Source: Tetradesmus obliquus (Eukaryota; Chlorophyta; Chlorophyceae; Sphaeropleales; Scenedesmaceae). From it: a DNA stretch of 64,000 nucleotides. The translations under genes were made by a program, and so were the position numbers. The stretch's first letter is position 1; each line of letters begins with the position of its first letter. The DNA lies in contig CP126194.1 in assembly GCA_030272155.1 (NCBI GenBank), positions 7,299,001-7,363,000 on the forward strand, written 5' to 3'. A model generated the notes under the pieces. The model had not been told where the DNA came from. It worked only from the letters and a program-made list of their open reading frames with translations, and searched no databases. Shown here piece by piece: positions 24,401 through 35,154 of this stretch.

Positions 24401-24800
24401 AATTTGAACAATGGCGGCTGTGCCCACAGCAGGTGTGACTGCTAGGTGAGTGCCTTGCCTCCTGAGAGGTGTGTGTCGGCTGCTGTCTTGGCTGTGCTGC
24501 TTGTCGCCAGCAGGTTGAGCTGCTGTGCAGCAGCAGCAGCACAGCCTTCCAGTGGAACAGCATTGGTTTGATCGCTCCCTTTTGGTTCTTTGCTTGGCAG
24601 GTTGAAGTGCGCAAGGGAGATGGCAGCATTGTGAGTTCACGATGCTTCAGGCTGCTCAACCGTGTGTGGTGACAATGAAAATGGATGCTGATTACTTGAT
24701 GGTTGTGAGCGCAGTTGATACACTGCAGCTGGATGACAGGAAATCCATGGCGCAGCTGGGGCGGATCTGGCTGCTTGTGCTTTTGACAATAAACATGTAA
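21418..24800 (+). other. Gene-poor region, possible very long lipase 3' UTR
   Basis: No conserved protein found in 3.4 kb. The plus strand is G/T-rich. By eye no TGTAA occurs until 24796-24800, so the lipase transcript may extend that far. A 180-codon frame at 23496-24038 has no recognisable domain. Confidence 0.4.
24796..24800 (+). terminator. First TGTAA after the lipase stop
   Basis: TGTAA directly preceded by AATAAACA. It is the first such signal downstream of 21417. Confidence 0.4.
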
Positions 24801-25330
24801 CATCAGACGCAATGTGCTGAGGCAGCAGGTGACAGAGGTTTTGCGTCCCAACCATCAGCAGCTGATGTCAGAGTTGCTGAAACGTAGGCGCCTACGTTGC
24901 CGGCAGAGTTGTGCAGGGCACTACCTTGCCAGGTACTATCACAGTACCTGGGCCTCTGGAATCAACAGGTCTGGCAACCATTGACGTCAACCGCTAGCCT
25001 CGAAATCCTTTTCAAACACACCGCAAACGCACCATAGGCTTGTAGATGCGCATTTAAGCCACGCGGGACCCTCATGGTGTCTGCTGATAGCCTGTCATTG
25101 CAGTGTTCAGCAAGCCCTGACGCGTAACACTGAAGGTTGAGGACACACAGACGTCTCACGCAGATTTAGATTTCACTCATAACACCGTACGCTAATGAAA
25201 TACCGTTGGTTGTGCTTACTGCCGCAGTACAAGACCAGCTGCACTTCCCGCCTGGCGCGATGCGTACACTTTCGGCTTGTGCCACTGGACAAAGCAAAGC
25301 ATGAACAAACACAACGGCTGACACAAGTCA
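24801..25330. other. Upstream region of helical-repeat gene A
   Basis: 530 bp with no gene or element recognised. Confidence 0.4.
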
Positions 25331-27064
25331 ATGAATTTTGCCCCAGCAGGCAGCACTCCGAACAACAGTAGCCTTTCAAGCAGCAGCAGCATCGCATCAA
25401 CGGGCTACAGCAGCTATAGGTCCCGTTCGCATCCAGCATTGCAGGCACACCGCGATAAACCAAACAGCGATGTGCTGGAGCTACTCATTGACGTCAGCCG
25501 GCTTGATGTCTCAGAGTTGGCTTGCCTAAGCAGCTGCAACAAGGCGTTCAGGGAGGCAGTAGATTCAGTGCTGTTGCGCAGAGCGCCAGTCCTGCTGCCC
25601 TGTGCCGCTGAGCAGGCGGCAGCAGATACAACAGATGATGACAGAAGCACCAGCAACAAGCAGCATGCGAAAATGGCACTGCAGCTGCTGGCAGCCATGG
25701 CACGTGCCAGGGTCTGCATCAGCCCTACTGTTGTGCCATTTGCAGCAGCGTACTGCATCAACATGGACAACATGCCTCAGGATGTAGCCACAGGCCTTGT
25801 GCGCGCAGGGCTGAGGGTCAGCTTTGAGCAGCTCCTGCAAGCATCCAGAAACAGAACATCAGGCTGGGAGGTGTGGGTGAAGCCCACAGCTGTGATAGGA
25901 GCAGAGCGGCACAATGTGCCAGTAGGAACCGGAACTGCTGTGCTGCTGCTTGCTGGCCTGCCCTCCTGGCTGGAGGTGATGTGCTACAAGCCTGTTGACC
26001 TGGTGAGAGCTGACAAGCGTCTGTTCCTGCAAGCGGCACTTCTGTAGCAGAAAGCTGTATGGTTGACGCTTGCAGTGCATGATTGGGCACTGCTTTCAGC
26101 CGAAGTGACAGCATGGTAGGCAGGAGCTGCCAGCCGTAAATTGCCAGTGCAAAGCTGGGTAGTTCTGCAATTTACTCAGCAGCTTTGCATGCCACGTGAA
26201 TTCCATCATACACATGTGACAGAGGGGTGATTCCATCTGCCAAATCATGCACATGCGCTGCAGGCACGGCAACTGATGGAGACTGCCATCACGCCCCCAG
26301 CATCACTGCCTTCTATCCTGCAGCTGGCGTGCAGCATGCAGCTCATGAGCGAGCGCAACCAAGCGGCTACGCTGCTGTCAGCCATCACCTACAACTGCAG
26401 GCAGCAGGCATCAACAGCCTGGGAGCAGTGGGTGGCAGAGACGCTGGATTCAGAGCTTGCAGCAAGCCTGTTCCTGGCAGCAGCAGCACGCAAAAATCTT
26501 GAAGCATTGAAGATACTTGACCAAATCAAGCCTGCAGCAGTGCCAGAGGCAACATTCGGTAGCATGTTAGCAGACGCCGTAGAGCATAGGCAGACGGAGC
26601 TGCTGCGTGTGCTGTGCAAGCACAGTGGCATGGCTGCAGCAACAACCAGCACGGGGCAGCTGTTTGTGTCGCTGCTGCAGGCATCCATGGATGAGAAATA
26701 CACAGCAGGAGTGGAGCACCTGCTGCAAGGCCGTGGTGCAGCACTTGGGCTCGTTGCCAGGTGTACAGCAGCTGAGCAGCGATCACATCGCAGAGCTGCT
26801 TGCGTTTATCACCAGGGCAACAAGCCAGCGCGTCAATGAAGTGCTGGCTGAGCCTGGGGCACTGCCAGCAGGTGCCAGTGCTGAGACCATCAGCCATGAA
26901 TACGAGGCATGTGTGCAGGTGCTGTGTTGCATGCCGCAGGCCATCCATGTACAGCACAGCGCCATCGTCACGGTGTTGAGTGGCGTGCTGGCAACACCAT
27001 ATCAGCAGATAGCCTCAGCTGCGCTCTGCGACCTTCTGAATCAGAGTATTGAGTATGCACGTGG

Positions 27065-27096
<32 letters not shown>

Positions 27097-28199
27097 GCCA
27101 GCAGCAGCAGCAACAGGCGCCTGCTTTGACAAGTAATGAGGCAGCGCAGCTGTTGAGAGGATCACTGCAGGGCTACCGGCAATCTAGCAGCAACACATTG
27201 GCAAGCCTGCAGCAACTGTGCAGCATGCAGGTCATTCAGGAGGCAGCAGATGCAAAAGCCATAGCAGCACAGCTACCGTGTGCCTTGTCTTTTTGTTGCC
27301 GTCGTGCCTGGTTGGACCCCTTTCGTATGTGCACTGAGCCAGCAGCAGCAGCCTACAACACCATCACCAGCATTGTCAGGCTGTTGCTGGGGCTGCCAGC
27401 TGCAGCACGTATCACAGCACACCAGCTTGCAAATTACATGGCCACAATTCTTTCAGAGTGTGTTGATGATGACGTGTGCGAGGCTCTGATGAAGCAACTG
27501 ATGTGCAGCTGTGGCGGCAGGTTGCCAGGGCCAGGCACGTATGGCAATACAATGCTGCGCTCGACACGCTGCTGCCTGCGCCGCAAGAAGGGCACGGGAA
27601 TTGTCACATGCATGCAGATGCTGTTCAAGGACCCGAAATCGCAGCAGCTGCAGGCAGGCAGCGTGTATGAGCTGCTGCTGGGTGCAGTGAAGCTGCAGCA
27701 GCAGCCGGCAACTGTCTCGCGCGTGCTGCTTGTTCTCATGCAGCTGCCAGCATCAAGACAGCTGACAGTCACCCACATTGTGAGGCTGCTGTCCGAAGCA
27801 TTGCCCAGGCCGTCACTTGATCAAGCAGATGACAGCAGCCAAGCCGTGCTTGTGCTGTGCGCATTGCCACACGCACAGGACTTGCCATCACAGCGCTTGC
27901 CACAGTTTTGTCAGGCTGCCATCAAGGGCGGCTACCACCAGGCCATCAGGGCGCTGTGTGCACTGCCAGGGGCCCGTGGGCTGCAGCCAGAGCAGCGCGC
28001 TGCGCTGCTGGCTGTTGCCAAGGAGGCTGGCGTGCCGGATGCGGCACTTGAGCCGCTAGCCAAGCCAGCGCTAGTCCAGCTGCCTGTGAGCCCACCGCTA
28101 GCACTGGGTGGCAGCAGCAGCAGGCAGAGGGTGGGTGGGGTGCCAGGTCAGGCCCCTACTGCCAAATGCCGACCGCTGAGCGGTGCAGCGGCTGTATAA
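25331..28199 (+). CDS. F-box-like, helical-repeat protein (copy A), with an apparent frame break
   Basis: Exon 1 is 25331-26002 (224 codons) and exon 2 starts at 26264, phase 0 to phase 0. The N-terminus has a degenerate F-box-like segment (VLELLIDVSRLDVSELACLS, then FREAVDSVLLRRAP). The rest is a run of short helical repeats with a signature like LC.LPAA..L....V..LL..A. The paralogue at 42875-46308 aligns over nearly its whole length, for example the SMLADAVEHRQTELLRVLC region against VLAAAVQQRNTKVVITLC. In exon 2 the homologous frame shifts once, near 26730-26760, with no plausible intron, so copy A is either a recent pseudogene or carries an assembly indel. It contains an internal poly-Gln tract at 27064-27115. 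If functional, it could be a substrate adaptor of an SCF-type ubiquitin ligase; this rests only on the weak F-box resemblance. Confidence 0.6.
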
Positions 28200-28373
28200 T
28201 GGCACTATTGTCGACTTGATTGACTGACAAGTGCGAGGGAGTTGCCGGGTTGCCAGCTGCTTGCAAGTCACTTGTTGACTTCACCAATCGCTGATTGCTG
28301 TTGACAGCAAGTGACTGCGGCAACTCAGCTTCAGGTCGGTTTGGCACGGCTGCTGCGGAGGGCACATGGCAGC

Positions 28374-28378
28374 TGTAA
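28374..28378 (+). terminator. TGTAA polyadenylation signal, gene A
   Basis: About 175 bp past the gene A stop. Confidence 0.5.
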
Positions 28379-28718
28379 CAAAGACATGTCCATGTGTACA
28401 CATGCAACGGAGTGTAGTGCGAGTTTCATGATTGCCTGCCGCACCTCCTGCATAGACATTTTTGCAGGTGCCTGTGTCTGCAGGCAGGAGATGACTCGTG
28501 AGTCAGCATAATCAAGCAGACACCAGCCGCATGCAGCACCAACACCCACACCAGGGCGCGCGGACACAAGCACCCCTTATCTCGACAAGCGGGCGTTTAA
28601 ATTGAACCCTACACCCTAAACCTGCGAACTGGATATTGTCACTGCAGCTTGTGGACACAGGTCACAGCGTTGCCGTAGGATGTAGCCATTCACAGAACCA
28701 TCAGGTCAAAGCCACTCT

Positions 28719-28995
28719 CATGGCATTCCATTACCCGCGAGAGTTTACAGCTTCTGCTAAGCGAAAACGGGTAATAGTACAGTGGGTGATATGGTGATTA
28801 CGGAGCGCATACAAGGCGCACGCATAATTTTTCAACGGCAATGTGTGGGTTCGTATTGTTCATTCCGATTCCATTGCGATTTTTGCTGCGATCGCAGCCC
28901 AAGAATTGATTCATTTAGCGCATCGGCGGTTTCAATACACGGGTAACAGTGGTGGTCTCTTAGCTGTAAAGAATCGCGGGTAATGGAATGCCATG
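28719..28995. mobile_element. MITE-like element with 22-bp perfect terminal inverted repeats
   Basis: 28719-28740 is the exact reverse complement of 28974-28995. A further shared TTTACAGCT block inside each arm extends the similarity to about 35 bp. The outermost CATG on each side may be a 4 bp target duplication. The interior is AT-richer than its surroundings and has no coding capacity. It is a non-autonomous DNA transposon of unknown superfamily, between gene A and the first CBP60-like gene. Confidence 0.75.
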
Positions 28996-29614
28996 TGCTT
29001 GCAAAGGTCGCCGCAACCAGCTGCAGCAGTACTGACACGGCCTCACCGCGCGATTATTAAGCAACTGGAACGGCCGGATTTGTGCGGGTAACTTCGATTG
29101 CCCAAGTAATGAAGGAGGAACTGGGTACCTTTCTAACCCTCAGGAGCGGTAGATCGGCTCGCTGGGCTTGTGCCTGAGGCAGGTCTGTCCCATACTTTGG
29201 TATTGGTATTGGTATTGGTATTGGTATTTCACCGCCACAACCTGCGGCCCCGAGGTCTTTACCCCCATTGATCTTGTGTGCACACAGCAGCTCTCGCCAG
29301 TGCAGCATATGCATCTTTACAGCATGACTCGGAACAGTCGTACCTGATCAGGTTCAAAGCTTTGAACCTTAAGGGGTTGTGTTCAGGTTGTTGTCGCTTG
29401 TGCAGCAGCATACTTCACAGCATACTTTAGCATACGATATGAGCCCTGCAACACCATACTTTTCACTTGTGCGACTTCAATTTTGATATCTGTCGGTGAT
29501 TGCTGCGTATGTCCGTAGTAGTCATGATCTCAAAACGCACCAGCACCTGCAGGTTGACCTTCTGCTCCGACCTTCCCTTCTGCTGCGAAGGTCATGTTGC
29601 TCGGAAGGTAGGAA
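28996..29614. other. Intergenic region with a TTGGTA hexamer repeat
   Basis: Five TTGGTA units at 29198-29227. A related TTGGTAA tract at 14318-14340 also follows a CTTTGG context, so both could be 3' tails of a short interspersed element. No gene is seen. Confidence 0.4.
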
Positions 29615-29850
29615 TGTCTCAGCGGTGGCAGGTCTTTCCCAGAATAAAAGCACCAGAAGTCCAAGAACCTCCTCGGAAGTTGATCGCATTATCACCGCAG
29701 CACAGCAGCGTCTACACGTACTGGGACTGTTTTGACCCTGCTGAACAGCCATCGTGCTCAGCGCCACGGGCCATTGTCAAAGACCAGGACTCATTCATCA
29801 CACTAAAGTTGGTGTATTCGACATCATCATGTGCATGTGAGTGCCGCGCG
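29615..29850 (+). repeat. 5' block shared with 34650-34880 (tandem duplication of CBP60-like genes)
   Basis: This block and 34650-34880 align at low but clear identity, including the run CTACACGTACT...CTG and a shared CAT|GTGAGTG donor near 29837 and 34867. In the first copy the block is open as MSQRWQVFPRIKAPEVQEPP onward. In the second the same frame has stops, so it may be a transcribed leader exon rather than coding. Confidence 0.55.
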
Positions 29851-30090
29851 CTGCCAAACCCCATGCTTGGCCCTTGCTAGCTGTCTGGACTCGTCCCCGG
29901 CCTGCTGCACCTGTCGTTATCAAGTCTTTTAAGACCAATTAGGAACATGTGTTGACCCTCAAACAACTGGCTTGATGCTGCCTGGTCCATCTGCTTGTTG
30001 CTGACAACATGATCCCTCTACAGCAGCAGCAGCATGGTGACGTGTGCTGTACATGTGCACTCCTTTGCTGCCCGCTTCTCGCTTGGCAGG

Positions 30091-32028
30091 ATGAATCAGC
30101 ATGTCGTCGTCCCGCCTTGTCTTCCGTCAAACGATACCGTGACCAATTACCCTGGGCCAGCGACTCCTGGGCAACAGCTGCTGCAGCTGAAGCTGCTGCT
30201 GGACCACAACTGCATGTAGGTGTTGGGACCTGACCAACGTCATTGGTTGCCTTCGCGTACTGCCATTTGATGCTTCACACAGCTGATAGCCAGGATGTGG
30301 GTTTCAGTACACATCATATGCGCCACTTGACTTGAACAACACATTTGATGCAGCTCGTGTGTACAAACTGTTGACTTGCAGTCCCAGCAACTAGCCAACA
30401 ATACTGTTGTTCTGCATCCTGCCTGCAGGCACCAGGGCTGCAGGGATGAGGCCTGCCGCCACTGCCGTCACAGCAGCACACGCTGCAGCAGCACGCTGCG
30501 CACCAAATATGTATCAAACCAGCCGCTGCTGGCCTGCTGCGGGGGCAAGCCAGAAGCACGGCTGGTGTCTGAGATGGGCGGCGATGCTGGCCCGCTGCTG
30601 CTGCCCGGCTGGCAGCTGCAGGTGCGCGAGGTGTATGCGGAATTACGACAGATTCATCAATGTATAAACAGCTAACCTTGTTTCTACTCCAGATGTTGCA
30701 TTGCCAGCTGCAAACAATACCCTGATGCTGGCGGTATGCTGTCTCATAACCAGGTGCTGCTGCCAGCACCGTACGGCCTAGCGTACTGCCTTATACTGTG
30801 AGCTGCAGCCATTCAATGTTTGCCCTGGAGCAGCAACCTTAGTATGAGCCTGATCAAGCGCTGCTGAACATTCTCAGATCCAGCACATCCTGCTGGCTGT
30901 TCTGATTGCCCACAAATGCACTCACAACGCTGCCCGCAACCCTGCGCATACCTGTACACACAGCTCTGCCCACATTCCTGCTGGCTGCGCATGTGCCTGC
31001 AGGTGCAGCTGCTGGACAATAAAGCTTACGAGGACCTCAACCAACATGGCATGCCGCCATCCACAGAGCGGCTGGCCTCATGCTTGGTCAGGGGCAGCCC
31101 ACGACTACGCAGCGGCGCTGGGCAGTGCGGCAGCAGCGTCATGCTCCCACTCGAGGTATGCACAGCTGCTGCCAGCTTCGCCGATCACTATTGGTGCTGG
31201 GGTGTCGCAGGGATGCCAGGGAGTGAAGTACCCAGCCAGCAGCGCTGCTGTGTGTTTTCTCTTGAAGTTTGGTGTTGGCAGTTTATTTGCCTCAGCGGAT
31301 GAAGCCTAGTCCGAAGCAATAAGTGACAGTAGCGCGCAAGATACATGTCCAGCTGTGTCACATGACATGCATGGCCATGGCATGCATCATCCCCAGCAAG
31401 CTTGCCGCATGACCTTGTCTCTCGCTTTCTTTGTGCTGTCCGCTGCAGGCTGGCGCCGCCTGCCTCGCTGGCCTAAGACTCGTCAAGCCAGAAAAGGCCA
31501 CAGAGCACAACAAGCACAGCGGCAAAACCACGCACTGCCGGCTGCTGCTGACCGTCATCGCCCCACCCGACTCCGCTCCTGCGCTGCCGCCACACCTGCC
31601 GTTTGTGAGCGGTCCCTTCAAGGTGGTCACAACACGCTCCAAGGGTGCAGTGAAAGCTGAAGTGCCGCTGCCGCATGAGCCAGTCAGCAAGCTGAGAGGC
31701 ATCGGCAAGGATGCAGCCGCCAGCTTGGCGGTGCTGCGGATGACTGATGATGATAGAAGGCAGCTGGGGCCAGTGGAGACGGTGAGCGACGGCTTGGCGC
31801 TGTTACTACTATTGTTATGACACACATTGATTTGCTGGTTACGATGTGATGACTCCATGCACTGAATGCAACAGCTGAGCCAGCTCTGTATAGTGAGGGG
31901 CGTTCGCCAGCTGCTACGCATGCATCCCGACATGACTGTGAAGTGCTGCTTGATTGATGTGCACTGGGTGAATGGTGCGTGTTCTTTTGCTCTATATTGA
32001 TGTCAACCAACCTTGCGATCCCTTGCCA

Positions 32029-32082
<54 letters not shown>

Positions 32083-32344
32083 CTTGCTGCCACTGCCGTC
32101 CACAGGTTGGCCAGTTCCATGCGCTGCAGCAATGGGTGGACAAGGGAGGCGCGCCGCGCCTGCAGCAGCTGCTGCAAGACACCAACATCAAGCCCGCTGC
32201 CTACAAGGAGGCAGCTGAACATGTACAGCTGACAGCCTTTCCTGACTTCCGGCCCCGTGTCTGGTGGCAGCAGGGGCATGTGCAGGGCCTGTTGTGCAGG
32301 TGGGACCAGGACGTGACAGCACCAGGCCAGCCCCTGGCCTGGGT

Positions 32345-32388
<44 letters not shown>

Positions 32389-33122
32389 GGCTGCCATACC
32401 TGCTGGTGCCTTTGGGTATGGCAATGCATGCCGAGGAGCTGCAGCCAGCGCTGCAGCAGGCGCAGCAGGTGTGGCGTGCAGAGGGGCATGGCAGCTGGGA
32501 GGTGTTCTGGAGCGACGAGGCAGATCCGTTGGCGCAGCAGTGGGCACAGCAAGGCATGCTGTTTGACCTGCAAGCTCTGCCGCTGGGCATCCTCAATGCT
32601 ATGGCAGCAGCAGGAGCCGGCACAACTGCTGCGCAGGCTGTTGCAGGTCAGACTGCGACCTCAGCAGCAGCAGCAACAGCAGCAGCACCAGCGCCAGCAC
32701 CAGCAGATGTTCCAGCCCCAGCAGTTACCAGCATGCAAGCGCTGCTGCCAGCACAGCAGCAGCAGCAGCAGCAGGTGCAGTTGACACAAGTGCAGCCGCC
32801 ATTCTTGACACTAGACATGCACCAGGAGCCGCAGCAGGAGCTGCCTTTACAGCAGCAGCAGCAGCAGCAGCAGCAGCTGCAGCAGCTGCAGCAGGAGATT
32901 GAGGCCCTGGAAGAGAGGAGGCAAGCTGCACTCAAGCGCAAGCAGCAGCTGATGCTGCAGCTTGATCCTGTCATCCCTGCTCTGTCTGACCTGCCAGCGC
33001 CGCTGCTGCCAGCCTCTGAAACTACCAAGCATCCACTGGTACAGGCACAGCTGCAGGATAAGGCCGATGATGTTCCAGTGCTGATGGACAAGCAGCCCAT
33101 GCGGCCGTCACCAAAGCGCCAG

Positions 33123-33184
<62 letters not shown>

Positions 33185-33446
33185 AGATCAAGGTGCGGCT
33201 GATGACGGCCATGTAGACTCGCGTGTGCTGGACGCACGGCCTGGCGTGTTTGCTGGCTCAGCAGTGGAAGAGACTGCGGGCGAGCTGCAAGGGCTGGCTA
33301 CAGAGATGTCTGATGAGACTGCACTAGCAGTGGGCCTGGAACAGCAGCAGTCATGGAAGGTGGCCAGGTTCAGGGCTCAGTCGATGAAGCGGCTGGAATC
33401 TCTGCAATTGCACAGGCTGCTGTTTGGCGGTTGCCAGTCATCCTGA
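30091..33446 (+). CDS. CBP60-like (calmodulin-binding protein 60 family) protein, copy 1
   Basis: Exons 30090-30215, 30429-30621, 31003-31155, 31449-31781 and 32106-33446 join in phase to about 714 residues from the ATG at 30091. A leader exon near 29.6-29.84 kb may add to this. Resemblance to the plant CBP60 core: a beta-rich region (LLLPGWQLQVQLLD, CLVRGSPRLRSG, ACLAGLRLVKPEKA); GPFKVVTTRSKGAVKAEVPL followed by VSKLRGIGKDAAASL; then TVGQFHALQQWV and YKEAAEHVQ. This is the same order as the family's EAF.V.DHRG, L..IGKDG, TV.DFLR and W...V.HA.TC blocks. CBP60 proteins are DNA-binding regulators, some calmodulin-bound. The C-terminal ~350 residues are Q-rich, with conserved GSWEVFWSDEADPLAQQWAQ. 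Family assignment is by motif order only. Confidence 0.6.
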
Positions 33447-34649
33447 TGGTGTCCAGCGCTACTATGCAGATGGCTGTCTATAGCGTGCTTTTCAGGGAGG
33501 TCGTTTTTGACTGTGTTCCGCCAGTGGGGTGCTGGTGTGTGTGTGCTGCACCCGCTCCTCTGTTGCCCAGGCTTGTCATTGGTGAGCGCTGCTTCAAGCC
33601 GCAACATCTCATGCTGCACTATCAGTAGTTGCGGTTTCCTGCATCAGGCAAGTGCATCGTGTAGGCGTGTTGTGATGTGCTGCGCATGTCATGGTTGTGG
33701 TCTGGCTGTTGACTGAACATCCTGTGGGCGTGTTTTGGCTTGCAGGACACTGTGCTAGTGCAAGGCACCGGTGCACACTGCTATGCTAGAACATGCTTGC
33801 ACACATTCATTACGTCAGGTTGTGTACAATGCATGTCTAGATTGACCAGCTGCTCAGTGCTGGTGTAGGTGCAGCACCCCACGTCCTAGCTATCAACCAG
33901 CACAACTCATTTGTCCTGCATGGCAGCATAATATCGGCTTGACCTGCAGTGTGGCGGGGCAACTGCTGCTTAGAGCAACGGTAGCAGACCACTAGCCAAT
34001 CAGTGACAATCGCATCATGCTTTTCCTGTCAGCACGCTGCGTGCAGAATTTCGTGGCCTGACGCGCACTTAGTATGGTTTGCAGCGCAGTGCAGTGGTGG
34101 TTCTAGCGTGCAAGGTGGCAGCTGCCACCTTGCTGGTTGAGGACCTGGAAGTTTGGCTGCCAGCGCTGGCCACGGTGATGCAGCATGGTGCAGCATGGTG
34201 CAGCAGTTGTTGCAGCACCATGTAACAAAACCGTAGACCCGTCACTGTACATATGTGACGGAGATCACCTTGAGTTACAGCATAGTCACAAATATGGCTT
34301 TAAAGCACGGCTGTACAGCTGGAAGCCTGAGGTATCCTCAGTAGGTGTGCGTTCGCTGTCTAAACATAGCTTCTGGTACTTAGTTTTAGTATATCTTATG
34401 TGTTTCAGTCACGCGAAAGTGGCACCAGCGCAGCAATTGCACCTGTTCAGAGTGATTTTCGAATCGCCAGCTGCAGCTTCAATGCTTCATTATGTTACTA
34501 CTGCAGCTTGCATATCACGCTCTGCTATAGAAGTTGAAGGAAAAAACGTTGTTTGTGTAGGTGGTTTCTGCTCATGTTCAGGGTAGACATACTGCGAGCA
34601 ACTATAAGCACCTGTCAGGGAAGGTCGGGGACCGGAAGCCTGGGAAGCT
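33447..34649. other. 3' flank of CBP60-like copy 1 and intergenic region
   Basis: First TGTAA at 34221-34225, about 775 bp past the stop. Part of this flank (33770-33835) resembles 41045-41175 downstream of copy 2. No gene is seen. Confidence 0.4.
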
Positions 34650-35037
34650 CCAGCGGTGGCGAGTCTATTAGCGTAAATACCAAAACCGATATCTGAACAG
34701 TATAGTCCCGAGAGCTGCTCAAAAAACGCAAGGTAGCAGCGGTTACACGTACTTGAAACTGTCTTGGCCAGCTCAACAGGGAGCGGGCTCGTGCTTCAGC
34801 CCCTCTGAGCCACAGCGGGCCAAATAGAACGGCTTTTGACAACGTCGTTGATCGAATCAAGTCTCATGTGAGTGTGTTTGCGTGCTTCGAAACCCCCATG
34901 CAAGGCCCTTCCAGCTAGCTGGCTACGGCTGCTTCACTGACGTGCAGCATCTGGCGGTGTTGAAAAGCTTCGAAGAAGCACATATATATAGCAAAACCAG
35001 ACAATGGCACGGGTGGCCGCTGCTTGCGCCATCTGAA

Positions 35038-35113
35038 CGCTGTGGGTACACGAACCAGCAGTTTTGCTGACATGTACATGTCAGCAAAACTGCTGGTTCG
35101 TGTACCCACAGCG
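35038..35113. repeat. Perfect 76-bp palindrome without spacer
   Basis: Positions 35038-35075 are the exact reverse complement of 35076-35113, centred on GTAC. It ends 41 bp before the first resolved exon of CBP60-like copy 2. The equivalent place upstream of copy 1 has no such structure. Confidence 0.9.
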
Positions 35114-35154
35114 CACATGTGCAGTGCTGTACCGCCTCATGCCTGCCTTGACAG

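Noticed and set aside
28600-28625. Telomere-like CCCTAAA pair
   Set aside because: Only two imperfect units (ccctacaccctaaacc); too short to call an interstitial telomere.
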